From Ulvibacterium sp. (GTDB lineage: Bacteria > Bacteroidota > Bacteroidia > Flavobacteriales > Flavobacteriaceae): a stretch of DNA of 64,000 nt. Positions 54,001-63,437 of this stretch are shown here, in pieces. Each line of letters starts with the position of its first letter. The first letter of the stretch is position 1. The notes under the pieces were generated by a model, which did not search any database, was not told the DNA's origin, and saw only the letters and a program-made list of their open reading frames with translations. The position numbers were made by a program, and so were the translations under genes. The stretch is from the NCBI RefSeq assembly GCF_028285715.1, contig NZ_JANQOO010000036.1, positions 1 to 64,000 on the forward strand, given 5' to 3'.

Positions 54001-57000
54001 GGGACTATTTTGATACGATACCTGAATATTGCCTAAGGTATCCTCAAGCTGATATTCATATCCAGGACTTCCACCTGTTGCCGAGGCTTCCAAGGTAGCA
54101 CCCGTATTAAAACAAGTAAACTCGGCGGTAAGGCCCAATGTTGGTGTGATAATCGAAGGTTCGGTTATAGTCGCCGGAAAGTTTACCGTGCAAGAAGTTT
54201 CATCTGCCTTTCTGACCATAATGGTATAGTTCCCATCAGCCAAGGTAGCTGCTGAAGTAACCGGTGTGGTCAATGAAGCCGCCCAATTGGCGCCACCATC
54301 CAAAGAGTACTCAAAACCGGCCAGGGCATCAAAATTGGAAACCTCAAAACGAATGGAACCGTCTGCGACCCCGCTACAACTGGGTTGCGTAACACTCAGC
54401 AACTGGGCGGCAAAGGCCTGGTCGGCTTCCACCAAAACCGCCAAATCTTGGGTTTGTGGACAAACGGAAGGTACTTGAAAAGCAGTAATATCGTCCAAAA
54501 TTAGATCATTACCGTCGTTACTGTTAACATTGGTCCTAAAAACTACGTCGATATCGGTATTTGCTCCCGGGTCAAAGGTTATGGTACGTTCATGCCAATC
54601 CGTATCATTGGTATTTTTTGGAATCTCCGGAGCTACTTCGCTATAAATAATGGCCCCCGTACTATCCAAGATTTCAATCAATACTTCAGGATTGTTACCT
54701 GCCCCTGCAAGATTCATTAGGTTATAGGCCCAGAAATTCAATGTGATTTCTTCATTTGGGAGTACTTCTATATCCCGTCTTGCCCACAGAATATTATTGA
54801 GTTGTGGGTTACCTGTATCAGAGAAGTTACTAACGTCTATGGCCAGGAACCTACCATCTGTTAGATTTGTGTGGTCTTGTGGACTCGTCCAGAAAGGAAC
54901 GGGATTGGTAACCCGGTTGGTAACCGTATATTCACCGTTCACCAAAATTCCGGCAGGGCCGCGATTACATGCCGTTAATGTTCCATCTTGCGGCTCATAA
55001 CAATAATCGGCTCCAATTTCACCGATCTGAGTAGTCGTCCCAGCTCCAAAATCCTCAAAGAACAAAGTACTTTGATTTGGGGCTATGCTACTTGAAAAAC
55101 CTACCGTAACGGTTTGTGTTCCAGCAGCTACATTGGCAAATACGTTATTATCGGACGGCGTATTTTCGGTTCCATTTAGGCTATAGGTATAGTCAAAATC
55201 CGTAGTGTTCGATGTTGAAATGGTAATGGTTCCCGTACCGTTGCAATCATATTCCACAGCATAGGACAAATTGGGATCCACCACTGGGGTGGGAACTGTG
55301 AGGTCCATATCAAAGGTACATCCCAAGGCATCCCGAACCATAAGTTGATAGGTTCCGGCCAGAAGATTTCTTTCATTTACCGCTCCAAAACTACCTCCTC
55401 CATCAAAACTGTATTCATACGGTGCCTGCCCACCATTGGCATTCAAGATCTTGACCAATGCCCCGCTTGGATTGCAAGAAGCGTCCTCCACTATGGCTGC
55501 CGATGCGGTTAATCGAAACGGTTGATCAATTTCATAATCGGAGCTTACCACGCAACCTGTAGCGCCACTTCCACTGGAATCCATCACGGTGATGGTGTAT
55601 AGACCTGCGGAAAGGTTTGGAAATGTATCGGCCGTCTGGTAGTTGGCCCCGCCATCCAAACTATACTGGTATGGGGGAGTACCACCGGTAACGGAAACGG
55701 TAAGGGAAGACGTTGAGTCGTCCGCACAGACAATGGCCGAATGTGAAGCTGAAATGGACGGACTATCCAAATATTCCATCGTAACCACATTTGAAAACGC
55801 ATGACAGCCGTTATCATCAAAAACAACAAATTCATAGTCTCCAGCGTCCAAAGGAGTATTGAAGATAAATGAAGAAGCTGTTTGTACCGAGGTCGGAGGA
55901 ATATCGGAAAGACTAGGTGGACTTGGATAAAGATCTATGCCGTCCTTGCTCCAAACCGCCATCCTATAGTCTGGGTTTGGACTTCCCCCACTGGGTGTTA
56001 GGTTTATTATCCCTGGGTCGCATGTAATGTTTTCTCGGGTTACCGCAGTTAAGGTCAATGCCGGAATTTCACCAACGGTTATGTTTTGGGTATCCGTACA
56101 GCCATCGACTGTGGTAGTAATTACTATATAGTTTCCTTCATTAACATTGGTAAACGTGTGGGTGTTGTCGTCGGATACCAAATGACTGTCCACAAAAGTT
56201 CCTCGTCCCCCATTGCTGCCATCGTCCAAACGAAGTTCATAACTGTACTGTGGTAAAACGTTCAGGGCCTGGATTGCTATTGTACCCAGGGTGTTACAAT
56301 CGGTAGGGGTAGTCGTAATGTTAACTTGATAGTCCCGTTCAAGGATACCAATGTCTTCTGTTTCAAAGATACAGGCCCCATCAATCGGGTTGCCGGAAAT
56401 GGGATCCAACTGGGTAACCTGGATCTTGTAGGAGCCACTGGCCGCAATATCAAAATTGGGTCCATTGTTACTGGAAAACGGGACAACGACTGCATTATTT
56501 GCGGCATTCACCAACTGGAATCCATATCCCGCACCAATATTGGTGACCCTAATGTTACCAGGAGTACTACAGAGAATATCCGAAGCGGTGTGCTGGATAT
56601 CCAAGATGTTCTTGAATACATTGAAGTAAAAACGACTAAAACAACCGTTTTGATACGTAATAACCACTCGATATTCACCGCTATCCGTTACCGTGAAATT
56701 ATTTTGGGTAGCAAGATCGGTCCATGCACATCCAAAATTCTTATTGGCACAGTCGTCACCGTTATCCGAACAACTGGCCTCATCAAGTTGTTGCCAGGTA
56801 ATGCTTTGGGCATCGGTAATTCCCAATTGGATAAGTGCCGAATCATTTTCGCCACATAAGAATATCTTTGGCAATAAATCCCCATCCAAGGAACAGGCTA
56901 CGATCTCACCATTGAGGTCATTGTCCAAGTCGCCATCGGAATTCACTTGGTTGAAATATGCGATTATAGGATTGGTCTGAGTGGTACCGAATCGTTCCAC

Positions 57001-60000
57001 GGTAATCAATTCGGTCAAGTCCGGACAACTTCCACCACCCGATTTTTCCACAATGTAATTCCCTATATCCGTCACCAATAAAGTGCTGGGATCATTATCG
57101 GGATCCCCATCATTTAATACGGTATCCGAACCGTCAATTTGCCCATTGGCATTATTGTCGAGTGCCCAGGTATATGTACCGAACCCAGACCCGGCAGTAA
57201 GAAGAACATCGTTACCGCACAACTGCACGGTTCTGGCCTGGCCACAATTGGCCAGGTCGTCCAAAATATTGTTGCTTGCAACCTCTGGAACGCTGTTGCA
57301 TGGAAAGTTAGAGCTTCCCGGTTCATCTGTAAATACGGTTGGATTTAGGACCCCTTGAAAAGTAGAGTATGCCAAATTTTCCAATTCTGAAGAACAAGCA
57401 TCCACAAAATCGGAACAGTTGGCCGAGATGGTTACCGAAATCCGGATACTATATTCCGGATCGCCGACTTCCACAAGGTTATCGGGAACCTGAAATTCAA
57501 TAGTATTTGTGTTGATGTCATAGGTATTGGTAGTGCCCGGTGCATTGGATATATCAATGTTATCCAAGGTTACATTATTGGGGAGTATATCCCTAATGAC
57601 ATAATTTGTGGCACTATCATCACCGGTGTTCTGAAATCGGAGTACATATTGAAATGTCTGTCCAAGATTTACACCTTGTCCATTAATATCACTACCACCG
57701 AGGTCTTCAGAAGTGTTGGCCAATATAATCTCCGGGGCAAATACCTTAGTATAGGATGCACCATTTACGGTACCATCACTTGGGTCCACAACCGGAGTAC
57801 CAGAACCAAATTCACCGCCATCACCGCCATCTGCATTGTTGTCCTTGTAATATTCATTGGCATCACTGCAACCATCATCATCGCTATCCAAATCCAAAGG
57901 ATCAGGAAGACCATCAGCATCTGTATCACAGCCCGCGGTCAAAAGTACTCCTCTCATATTGGTTGGACCTACTACCGCTTGGCCGATGGCAACATTGTTA
58001 TTGCCCGATGGGTTCCAATTTACAATGTTGGCCGGGGTTGTTAAGGCCATAGGCTCCAATGGCCCATTGGAAGACCTTGTGCCAAAAAGTTGAAATTGAC
58101 CTGCTTGATCAATGACCACTCGAAGAAGCGGACTACCATGTGTCCCTGTTAAGGTCCAAATATCAGGATTGCCGTTTTCTCCATAACCTGTACCATCGAT
58201 AAAATGAGCCGCATTTCCAGACGCTCCATCCTGAAATTGAATTTCTCCGGCGATATCATTTCCATTGATTTGCAGGTTAAACGAGTTGTCTATGCTGAAA
58301 ACATCAAGTACTAAATAATTATCAACCGTAATAAGACCACTATTGTGGGTATTCCCATCGGAAATATTAAATAACAATGTTGCACACTCTTCCTCATCAT
58401 AAATACCGTCGTTATCATCATCCAGATCGGTGATATCGTTTACCCCATCGTTATCAAAGTCGTTATGAACCGTTAGGAGCGCAGTTGGATTATCAGGGGT
58501 TATATTGGCATCCGTTTGGTCCTGGGTATTGGTTACCGTATTGATTAGACTTAATAACGGGAGCACATCTATCTCGTCGGCACGCACCTCAAGTTCCAAT
58601 TCAGCTACTTCACCCCCATTTAAGGTTCCGATATTCCAAGTGTTGCCACTCCAACTTCCGGAAATGGTGAAAGCGTTGACCAGGCTAAGTCCTGTTGGAA
58701 TATTATCCGTAATTCGTAGGTTGGTCAAAGGGGCAAGGCCCCAGTTTTGAACCCGAATGGTAAACGTAGCGGTTTCCCCCTCCATGATTTCAGCCTTGTC
58801 CACAGTCTTATCCAAAACAACATCGGGATCACAGTATAGGGCTTGTATAGCATTACTGTCATATGTACATGGTCCTTTGGTGCCCCTTAAGAAGTATTCG
58901 CCTGCTCCTGGCGGTGAATAGCTTGGACTATTGGCACCGGGAATAGGTTGTCCATTCTCATACCATTGAAAAGCATCAAAATTGTTGCTTGTTGCCTCAT
59001 ATAGTTCAGACCCTACAAAACATCCACTTCCCCCTCTAATTGCAAGGGTTACCTCAGGTAAGGTATCAAATCCCGAAAAGTATCCGGCTACACCTCTGGC
59101 GCCCTCATATCCAAAGAATCCAACAGCCATGGGCCCGGTGGACTGTACGCTCACATCACCATTAAGATTGGGAATAAAAAAAGTCTTCCAGTCGCTGGAA
59201 CCTGCTACAGGGTTAGAAGCCGGTAGGGTTACCGGGCCATTTCCATCGGTAACCTGAATGTTGGCATCCGGTGTATTCACGGCGGCGATAATGGTCATCC
59301 CGCCCGTAACATTGAGCCCGGCCATGCTTCGAATGTCCGGAATGTTATCCATAACATCGGGCAACAAACAGTTTACAGGCGCAACAAAATTGAGTCCTTG
59401 GGTGTATACTTGACTTGCCCCGGCCATACACTGATAGGCATAGACGTCCTTGGATGTCTGCACCAACATATTGGCGCCCACGGAATTTGATGAATAATTA
59501 CCGCTTGGAACTTCAAAGTATTCCCCATTGTCAATGGTTGCTATGGGGGTAGTACTTCCGTTCACAAAAATCTGAGTGTTATCCGAAGTAGCGATAAGTA
59601 ACGGGAACTCCGTCCAACCATTGGTGTTTCCATTACCTCGAATAAATACATATTCTTTTCCAAGTCGATTTTCGGGGACAGGTTGATCAATACCTGCATC
59701 CCTATTACTGGCGCCCACTTGTCTTCCAAAGTTTATGGAGCCGTTGCTAATAACAATATCCCTATCGGAAACTATGGAAGCACCGATCCACCCATCCTCA
59801 TGAGCCTGGGTAGGACTATTTCCGATATAGGTTTCAAAAACAAAAGATTCGTTGGCATCCAGTGTTATGGTATAGGTGTTGTCCGTAATACCGGCCCTAT
59901 TATTCCCAACCCTAAATTCGCAGCCTGGGTCATAACCGAAAACATTAATCGTAGTATTGTCTTCCGTGGCCATAATGCCCAAAGTATTGGATTTGGACGG

Positions 60001-60471
60001 GTGCGCTCCTCGGTTGGGTACCCCTCCCCATTTAAAGCGGGTTCCCAAGGCCTGTCTTCCTTTTGCGGTCAATGAAGCAGCCTGGGCATTGGAGTTACCT
60101 CTATAATTTACATAGAACCTATTTCCGCTTGGGGACTCAAAGCGCAGTCCACTATTGGTAAGTACCACACCGGTATTGGCATTATTGACCAAAGTAATAT
60201 TGTTATCCCCATCCCCTAAGGTCCATACTGCAGGACTTACATTAGAAATATTAAAAGAAGCTATAGGGGTTGGATTGGTACCTCGATAGGCGTTTACCGT
60301 AAAGGTTGTGGGCTCCGGGGTTGAGAGATATATTGCTTGATCTCTGATACCTTGATTGTTTTGACCTTGCTTTAACGGGGGCAAATAATGAAGGTCACTC
60401 AGCTGAGCGTATATAAAATTGCAAGCAAAAAGCAGTAGTAGTAATGAGGAGTACCTTTTAAACAAGTTCAT
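48067..60471 (-). CDS. Giant SprB-repeat surface protein with T9SS type-B C-terminal domain
   Basis: 4134 residues. Signal peptide (~1-22, FIYAQ). Order: IgGFc-binding-like domain (~23-500), Ig-like segment (~510-570), DUF11 repeat (~575-675), TSP3-like Asp/Asn calcium repeat (~685-705), second DUF11 (~900-1010), Ig-like segments, then a long run of SprB-type repeats (~1350-3950; each with a C.G..DG.I.V..TGG..PY.YS pattern), interrupted near ~1800-2000 by a jelly-roll-like domain starting LFFEDFGAG. The last ~85 residues (IPNFFTPDGDGNNDSW ... FVGSFTLYR) are the gliding-motility-associated CHU_C domain, the signal for type IX secretion. Such proteins are large cell-surface adhesins. It is followed by its short paralogue. 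About 300 bp upstream (60472-60769) hold no gene. Confidence 0.93.
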   Translation of the reverse strand: MNLFKRYSSLLLLLFACNFIYAQLSDLHYLPPLKQGQNNQGIRDQAIYLSTPEPTTFTVNAYRGTNPTPIASFNISNVSPAVWTLGDGDNNITLVNNANTGVVLTNSGLRFESPSGNRFYVNYRGNSNAQAASLTAKGRQALGTRFKWGGVPNRGAHPSKSNTLGIMATEDNTTINVFGYDPGCEFRVGNNRAGITDNTYTITLDANESFVFETYIGNSPTQAHEDGWIGASIVSDRDIVISNGSINFGRQVGASNRDAGIDQPVPENRLGKEYVFIRGNGNTNGWTEFPLLIATSDNTQIFVNGSTTPIATIDNGEYFEVPSGNYSSNSVGANMLVQTSKDVYAYQCMAGASQVYTQGLNFVAPVNCLLPDVMDNIPDIRSMAGLNVTGGMTIIAAVNTPDANIQVTDGNGPVTLPASNPVAGSSDWKTFFIPNLNGDVSVQSTGPMAVGFFGYEGARGVAGYFSGFDTLPEVTLAIRGGSGCFVGSELYEATSNNFDAFQWYENGQPIPGANSPSYSPPGAGEYFLRGTKGPCTYDSNAIQALYCDPDVVLDKTVDKAEIMEGETATFTIRVQNWGLAPLTNLRITDNIPTGLSLVNAFTISGSWSGNTWNIGTLNGGEVAELELEVRADEIDVLPLLSLINTVTNTQDQTDANITPDNPTALLTVHNDFDNDGVNDITDLDDDNDGIYDEEECATLLFNISDGNTHNSGLITVDNYLVLDVFSIDNSFNLQINGNDIAGEIQFQDGASGNAAHFIDGTGYGENGNPDIWTLTGTHGSPLLRVVIDQAGQFQLFGTRSSNGPLEPMALTTPANIVNWNPSGNNNVAIGQAVVGPTNMRGVLLTAGCDTDADGLPDPLDLDSDDDGCSDANEYYKDNNADGGDGGEFGSGTPVVDPSDGTVNGASYTKVFAPEIILANTSEDLGGSDINGQGVNLGQTFQYVLRFQNTGDDSATNYVIRDILPNNVTLDNIDISNAPGTTNTYDINTNTIEFQVPDNLVEVGDPEYSIRISVTISANCSDFVDACSSELENLAYSTFQGVLNPTVFTDEPGSSNFPCNSVPEVASNNILDDLANCGQARTVQLCGNDVLLTAGSGFGTYTWALDNNANGQIDGSDTVLNDGDPDNDPSTLLVTDIGNYIVEKSGGGSCPDLTELITVERFGTTQTNPIIAYFNQVNSDGDLDNDLNGEIVACSLDGDLLPKIFLCGENDSALIQLGITDAQSITWQQLDEASCSDNGDDCANKNFGCAWTDLATQNNFTVTDSGEYRVVITYQNGCFSRFYFNVFKNILDIQHTASDILCSTPGNIRVTNIGAGYGFQLVNAANNAVVVPFSSNNGPNFDIAASGSYKIQVTQLDPISGNPIDGACIFETEDIGILERDYQVNITTTPTDCNTLGTIAIQALNVLPQYSYELRLDDGSNGGRGTFVDSHLVSDDNTHTFTNVNEGNYIVITTTVDGCTDTQNITVGEIPALTLTAVTRENITCDPGIINLTPSGGSPNPDYRMAVWSKDGIDLYPSPPSLSDIPPTSVQTASSFIFNTPLDAGDYEFVVFDDNGCHAFSNVVTMEYLDSPSISASHSAIVCADDSTSSLTVSVTGGTPPYQYSLDGGANYQTADTFPNLSAGLYTITVMDSSGSGATGCVVSSDYEIDQPFRLTASAAIVEDASCNPSGALVKILNANGGQAPYEYSFDGGGSFGAVNERNLLAGTYQLMVRDALGCTFDMDLTVPTPVVDPNLSYAVEYDCNGTGTITISTSNTTDFDYTYSLNGTENTPSDNNVFANVAAGTQTVTVGFSSSIAPNQSTLFFEDFGAGTTTQIGEIGADYCYEPQDGTLTACNRGPAGILVNGEYTVTNRVTNPVPFWTSPQDHTNLTDGRFLAIDVSNFSDTGNPQLNNILWARRDIEVLPNEEITLNFWAYNLMNLAGAGNNPEVLIEILDSTGAIIYSEVAPEIPKNTNDTDWHERTITFDPGANTDIDVVFRTNVNSNDGNDLILDDITAFQVPSVCPQTQDLAVLVEADQAFAAQLLSVTQPSCSGVADGSIRFEVSNFDALAGFEYSLDGGANWAASLTTPVTSAATLADGNYTIMVRKADETSCTVNFPATITEPSIITPTLGLTAEFTCFNTGATLEASATGGSPGYEYQLEDTLGNIQVSYQNSPMFPNIAGGDYLVRIRDTNGCDVLLPSAQAVTVAVPQTIAFTTSFTNCYDGQNNASIAVQVTSGNGDYTFSLNGGAPMSPSLATPTEYTFTNLADGIYTIEVFDIYGCSVSNAATPIVINPTLLANVDVRDVTDCADGSITVTPTGGDGNYVYAFLPTGSTVADSDFGPLNTFTVTNATAGDYDVYVRDKNGSGTPDPYCQYLETITVGNTPALVFASTPTDPECHDGMGSIDISITAGDAPFSIEIVDLDNGGASDQIVNDVLANTYTFYNLMPGDYTISITDTHGCLVTDTPVTLNNPDELTATVIGATPVNCGGPATDFGFDVTGYPATIGTVEFSDDAGVTWQSSDQFRGYISGQIVHPSLRTVDGFGNTICQTDLPQFIIPYPLDNLDITLSALVVNCNELQVVVQGSEGVAPYQYAFSDDPANFDPNTATWFPGESTHKDGTTVPVGHGRYEWLGLVPGRTYVFYVQDNNSCTRQSTVNVNDLITQPLGITSSLTPSCNGSNNGSITYTIVENIASPGTEMQWSFYDISTGTPVLESDSGGNVPFSAPHTLTFNSLGTGNYYIEVTKMDGAISSCVSASENELLDELDPITGTPGMFRDISCDRPGLIEIPDISGGGGTYYYDVSGPAPFTPITGTPDNPIEIPANSPSGSYTVSVTDQYGCSIALGSVNLNLSSNPDIHNIEVDNCGPQANITVTSFSAAPIHYSIDNGAGYTDSNDNGLFTNVPLGTYTATILDSNGCSDTDTVTVHPSLQANAVLTQNLGCGLGNEAEISVEVTSGSGNYEYEIVGTASTLVTRQALTVHPTTVLISSSDTYTVHIYDIGVNGPECSRSFPIVVDPAITPSISVDAFTDATCNGANDGTLTVAASNLVAGTHTIEIVSGTGAVLSTFPISAPNGGSTVTFQNLEATGPGIDYTIRVTSPNGCFDETTQTISEPDAITINAITPVEYGCSSGNTSENASLTFAGANGGSGNYVRYEFIRDGNPVQDGTNPTWIETDFAGGNYLINVYDENGCVGSTNATIAPFDEMATPTIHVSQDISCSNTGEEIRIDVTGSVTNSTAHLGNYQFNVLSAGTFTQDAVHPNVFTELQVGTHTFAVRNITTGCEMIIDHVVEEPNTFDVIVEKLSDVVCFGTDGSIRLTLVDAIYVGGFSWSIFDTNGTPSDRSDDGPAIAHGNSANLGPTGAIPLPAGNYLAEVVQDAFPECSQIRSFSITTPPALITLGSMDITDVGCSNDQGSALIAPTGGVGPYTIALTHVGSGTTTTEMSVSSHLFQGLSAGDYNVSITDALTCNRVFNAAFNLVLPNPITGTVSHTTLVCQGDTDASVSVSLDPRNVTTNYRYALHTYSDDTGSTLLSTSVSQGNSTFTNLGAGFYSILVTDDMGCTFETNPIVEIQDPTDVQAQLFTNRAPSCQLEAELLLVASGGTGPYEWSEDNSNFYPMNNAQGAGTHLFANVASGNDYQYYIKDSFNCVSIISNEISVDSIEDLSVSLDTAAASVNCNGESTAALNAEANGGLGNYQYALFDADLNTEVLPNQSNGLFTDLSAGNYYIRVQSGDCEAISQVVPIAEPELLVVDPIISEISCADANDGSIVLNVTGGSGAYQFAISPNLNQFDDENSFDELAPGDYTIIVQDGKGCFELVEFSLTPPDALAVTYTVSDEICYQSNDGTIALEITGGTAPYSTSLNSNEDTDFAQDVLDYSGLPSGNHILFIRDANGCEITEVFQVQSGVNLAGEALVQYECDPQGATSNSAQIVFEDPNISNDVLYGLDTDDPQEMQLDPNFENLTGGPHVITVVHSNGCSTTFPFEITIFDPLELQLSEGDINQISAEAQGGSGNYTFVFNDEPTTSDQEYYIRETGTYVVTVTDENGCSITQEIFMEFIDIEIPNFFTPDGDGNNDSWAPRNIEQYPNIFIKIFDRYGRNIFQFEGNQDSWDGQYKFNGLPTGDYWYIIKLNGIQDEREFVGSFTLYR

Positions 60472-60769
60472 ATGACAGCGGTCAAAACCATAGATAATAG
60501 ATACCGTGGTTAGTTATTATCCTCAAAGAAAATAGCTTTGGCCATCAATAGCAGATATTTGTTGTTAACTGCTGCAGGATGGTGGTGAGGCTTAGGGCAT
60601 TTGTTGTTTTGGAATTACAAACGGACTATCATTTGAGAAGCCAAATTCGTCCTAAGGGCAAATAATACGTTTAAAGGAAAGCTTTAGATCTAGTAGATGA
60701 TTTAAATAGGTCTTAAAGAAAAGGTATTATGGAACCCTATTTTTGAACCTCTCACTTGAAGTTCTCAAA

Positions 60770-63436
60770 TCATCTTTGAATACCCCATTCTTTATTGGGC
60801 TCTGGGCCCATTTGAAAGATCAATTCACTGCCGTTGACAATCGCATCATGATGTAATCGACTTGAATTATAAGGCTCCCCGTTTAAGGTAGCCGATTGGA
60901 TGTAAGCATTCTCTTTAGAGTTGTTGTTGGCGACTACAGTAAACACCTTTCCCTTGCCAACGCTTACCTGAACCTTTTTGAATAAGGGACTACAGATTTC
61001 ATAGAACGGGGTGCCCGGTAAGGCCGGGTAAAAACCCATAGCCCCAAAGACATACCAAGAGGATACCTGTCCACAATCATCATTCCCCGGTAACCCACCT
61101 ACATCATCAAAGAAATATTTGGCCAACATGTCCCGCACCACTTTTTGTGTTCTCCACGGAGCGCCCAAACTGTTGTACATATACGGTGCATGCATGGAGA
61201 ATTCGTCACCAACATAGTACATATCCTTTTCAAAAAAATCGTCCAGATATGCGATGAGTTTATCATCACCGTCCATAAAATCGGACAAACCTGGAATGTC
61301 ATGGGGAACCAACAGCGTATGGTTCCTGTAATACACCTCGGTATCGTGGTCCGTTCCTTGCGCCCAGACACTAATACTTTTGTCAAATGGTGGCAACCAC
61401 TCCCCATTCTGTTTTTTCCCTCGAATTAGACCGGTTTCCTTATCCAGGACATTGATATATCGTTTGGATCGTTGGATAAAGTCCTCAAAATAATCATGCT
61501 TACCCAAAGCTTTGGCCATTTGGGCAATACAATAATCATCATAGGAAAACTCCAGAGTCCTTGCTACAGGTTCTCCATAAAATCCAAAAATATCCGTGGG
61601 TACATAACCTATCTCATTGAAATACTCAATACCTACCCGACCCGAAAAACCACGGTTCCCTTTTTCAGTGGCATTCTTTAACATGGCCTCAAAGGCCAAG
61701 TCCGTATCAAAACCGCGAATTCCTTTTATATAGGCATCGGCAATAACGGCATCGGCATGGGTGCCCATCATAATGCTACGGTACCAGGGATTGGGCCATT
61801 TGGGAAGCCAACCTCCTTGTTGGTATGTATTCAACATTCCATTTATGATATCGGTAGTTTCCTGGGGTTTTAAAATAACCCATAACGGGTGCAGGGAACG
61901 GAACGTATCCCAGAGCGATAGATCAGTATACATGACCCCTTCATGTATTTGGAAGTCAAACGGGCTAAAATATCTACCTCCTTCGCTCAAGTTGCGAGGA
62001 TTTACAAAGCATTTGGTCAATGCCGTGTAGAAAATCGCCTTATCATTATCGGCGCCTTCTACTTGAATCCCATTCAATTCCTTCTCCCAAACATCGGCGC
62101 TATTGGCTACTGCTCTGTTAAAATCAAAATGGGGGAATTCTTTTTCCATATTTGCCCGTGCCTGCGCAATATCGATTAAGGAAGTGCCCACCTTCATCTT
62201 CACCTTTTCCTGATCCTCAGTGGCGAAGGTTACATAAACTGCATTCCCATCGGCTCCCTTGAGTGCCATATGGGGACCAAGAGCAGGGTTCGGTGGCACG
62301 GGTTCCGCACATCTGAGATGCATCTCGGTAGTACTGGAACCATCGTAATATTCAATACGTATGTCGTATTTCTTGCCCTTTGTAAGGTTTATCTTGTATA
62401 TGTTGTTTCCAGTTGCCCGATACTTCCATTGGTCAATGACCATTTCGTCATTGATATACATTCGTGTACCGTCTTTGGTCGTTAATTCAAAGGTATGTTC
62501 TCCGGAATGCCTGGCTACAAGGGTACCCGTATACCTTGCCGAAAAGAAATCGTCCTTGACGCCCTCCGCAGGGGCTTTCAACCAATTGTAATTCAATTTG
62601 GAATAGGTTACGAATACATCTGGTTCTCCTTCCAATTTATCGTTGTTGTAGTAGGCTGCTTTAAATCCGTCAGGCACCAAATCGGTATCTACCACATTAG
62701 GCAACAAGTCAACGTTGTATGCTTCAAATTTTTTATTGAACTTGGCCACAAAGTGATTCTTAAAATGTCCAGCGATAACCGTGTAACCTTCAATCTCATT
62801 CCTTTCGGGAATCACCTTATAAAACCCTGGTACATACACTCCATCAAAAACTACCGAAGACGACTCGGATTCTGGAAAGGTAAACTGAAAGAAACCGGTT
62901 TGGGAAGCGGCCGTAAATTCAGCCTTTATACTGTAGTCGTTCAATTGAACCGAATAATAATGCGGTTTGGCAATCTCGGAATCATGGCCAAACCTGGAGG
63001 CACGGTTGTCGGCATCAATTTTAACTTCTCCGGTAAGTGGCATTAGGGATAAGGGTCCCCAATCACCGACAACAGCTCCATTCGGATATCGCGTACCGCG
63101 AAAACCTTGAATCTTTTTTTGGTCGTACCAATAAGGAACGGGAACGGTTATCACGCGATCGGTCCACTTTGCGGTTTGGGGAGTCCAATGGGTCAAGGCC
63201 GAAGGATTGCCCACAATCGGAGATACATACCCGAGTGGCTCCTCAACTTCTGTAACGGTGATATCCGCAATACTGGGGGCCGTACCTACTCGGGTATCCA
63301 CATAGCCCAAGTACGTTTTCCTAGGTAGCGGATTTATGGATTCCGTTTGGACAGCTTCCTCTAAATGCCGTTTACAACCAAAACAAAGCAAAAGACAGGC
63401 GATAATAAGATTGTTCTTCTTGAAACGACACCTCAT
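60770..63436 (-). CDS. GH92 alpha-mannosidase with inserted PA14 domain, lipoprotein
   Basis: 888 residues from the ATG at 63436, which lies 1 bp after the upstream stop and opens a lipoprotein signal (LLLCFGC); an ATG at 63454 inside the upstream gene would add six residues. Numbering here counts from that longer form. GH92 features: DTRVGTAP at ~53-60 and, near the C-terminus, GNDDCGQVSSWYVFGAMGFYP, which holds catalytic and Ca2+-site residues. A PA14-like domain (~255-385: FSARYTGTLVARHSGEHTF, TKDGTRMYINDEMVIDQW) interrupts the N-terminal beta-domain and may bind carbohydrate. GH92 enzymes are Ca2+-dependent exo-alpha-mannosidases acting on N-glycan or yeast-type mannan linkages. Linkage specificity is unknown. 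Confidence 0.92.
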   Translation of the reverse strand: MRCRFKKNNLIIACLLLCFGCKRHLEEAVQTESINPLPRKTYLGYVDTRVGTAPSIADITVTEVEEPLGYVSPIVGNPSALTHWTPQTAKWTDRVITVPVPYWYDQKKIQGFRGTRYPNGAVVGDWGPLSLMPLTGEVKIDADNRASRFGHDSEIAKPHYYSVQLNDYSIKAEFTAASQTGFFQFTFPESESSSVVFDGVYVPGFYKVIPERNEIEGYTVIAGHFKNHFVAKFNKKFEAYNVDLLPNVVDTDLVPDGFKAAYYNNDKLEGEPDVFVTYSKLNYNWLKAPAEGVKDDFFSARYTGTLVARHSGEHTFELTTKDGTRMYINDEMVIDQWKYRATGNNIYKINLTKGKKYDIRIEYYDGSSTTEMHLRCAEPVPPNPALGPHMALKGADGNAVYVTFATEDQEKVKMKVGTSLIDIAQARANMEKEFPHFDFNRAVANSADVWEKELNGIQVEGADNDKAIFYTALTKCFVNPRNLSEGGRYFSPFDFQIHEGVMYTDLSLWDTFRSLHPLWVILKPQETTDIINGMLNTYQQGGWLPKWPNPWYRSIMMGTHADAVIADAYIKGIRGFDTDLAFEAMLKNATEKGNRGFSGRVGIEYFNEIGYVPTDIFGFYGEPVARTLEFSYDDYCIAQMAKALGKHDYFEDFIQRSKRYINVLDKETGLIRGKKQNGEWLPPFDKSISVWAQGTDHDTEVYYRNHTLLVPHDIPGLSDFMDGDDKLIAYLDDFFEKDMYYVGDEFSMHAPYMYNSLGAPWRTQKVVRDMLAKYFFDDVGGLPGNDDCGQVSSWYVFGAMGFYPALPGTPFYEICSPLFKKVQVSVGKGKVFTVVANNNSKENAYIQSATLNGEPYNSSRLHHDAIVNGSELIFQMGPEPNKEWGIQR

Positions 63437-63437
63437 A

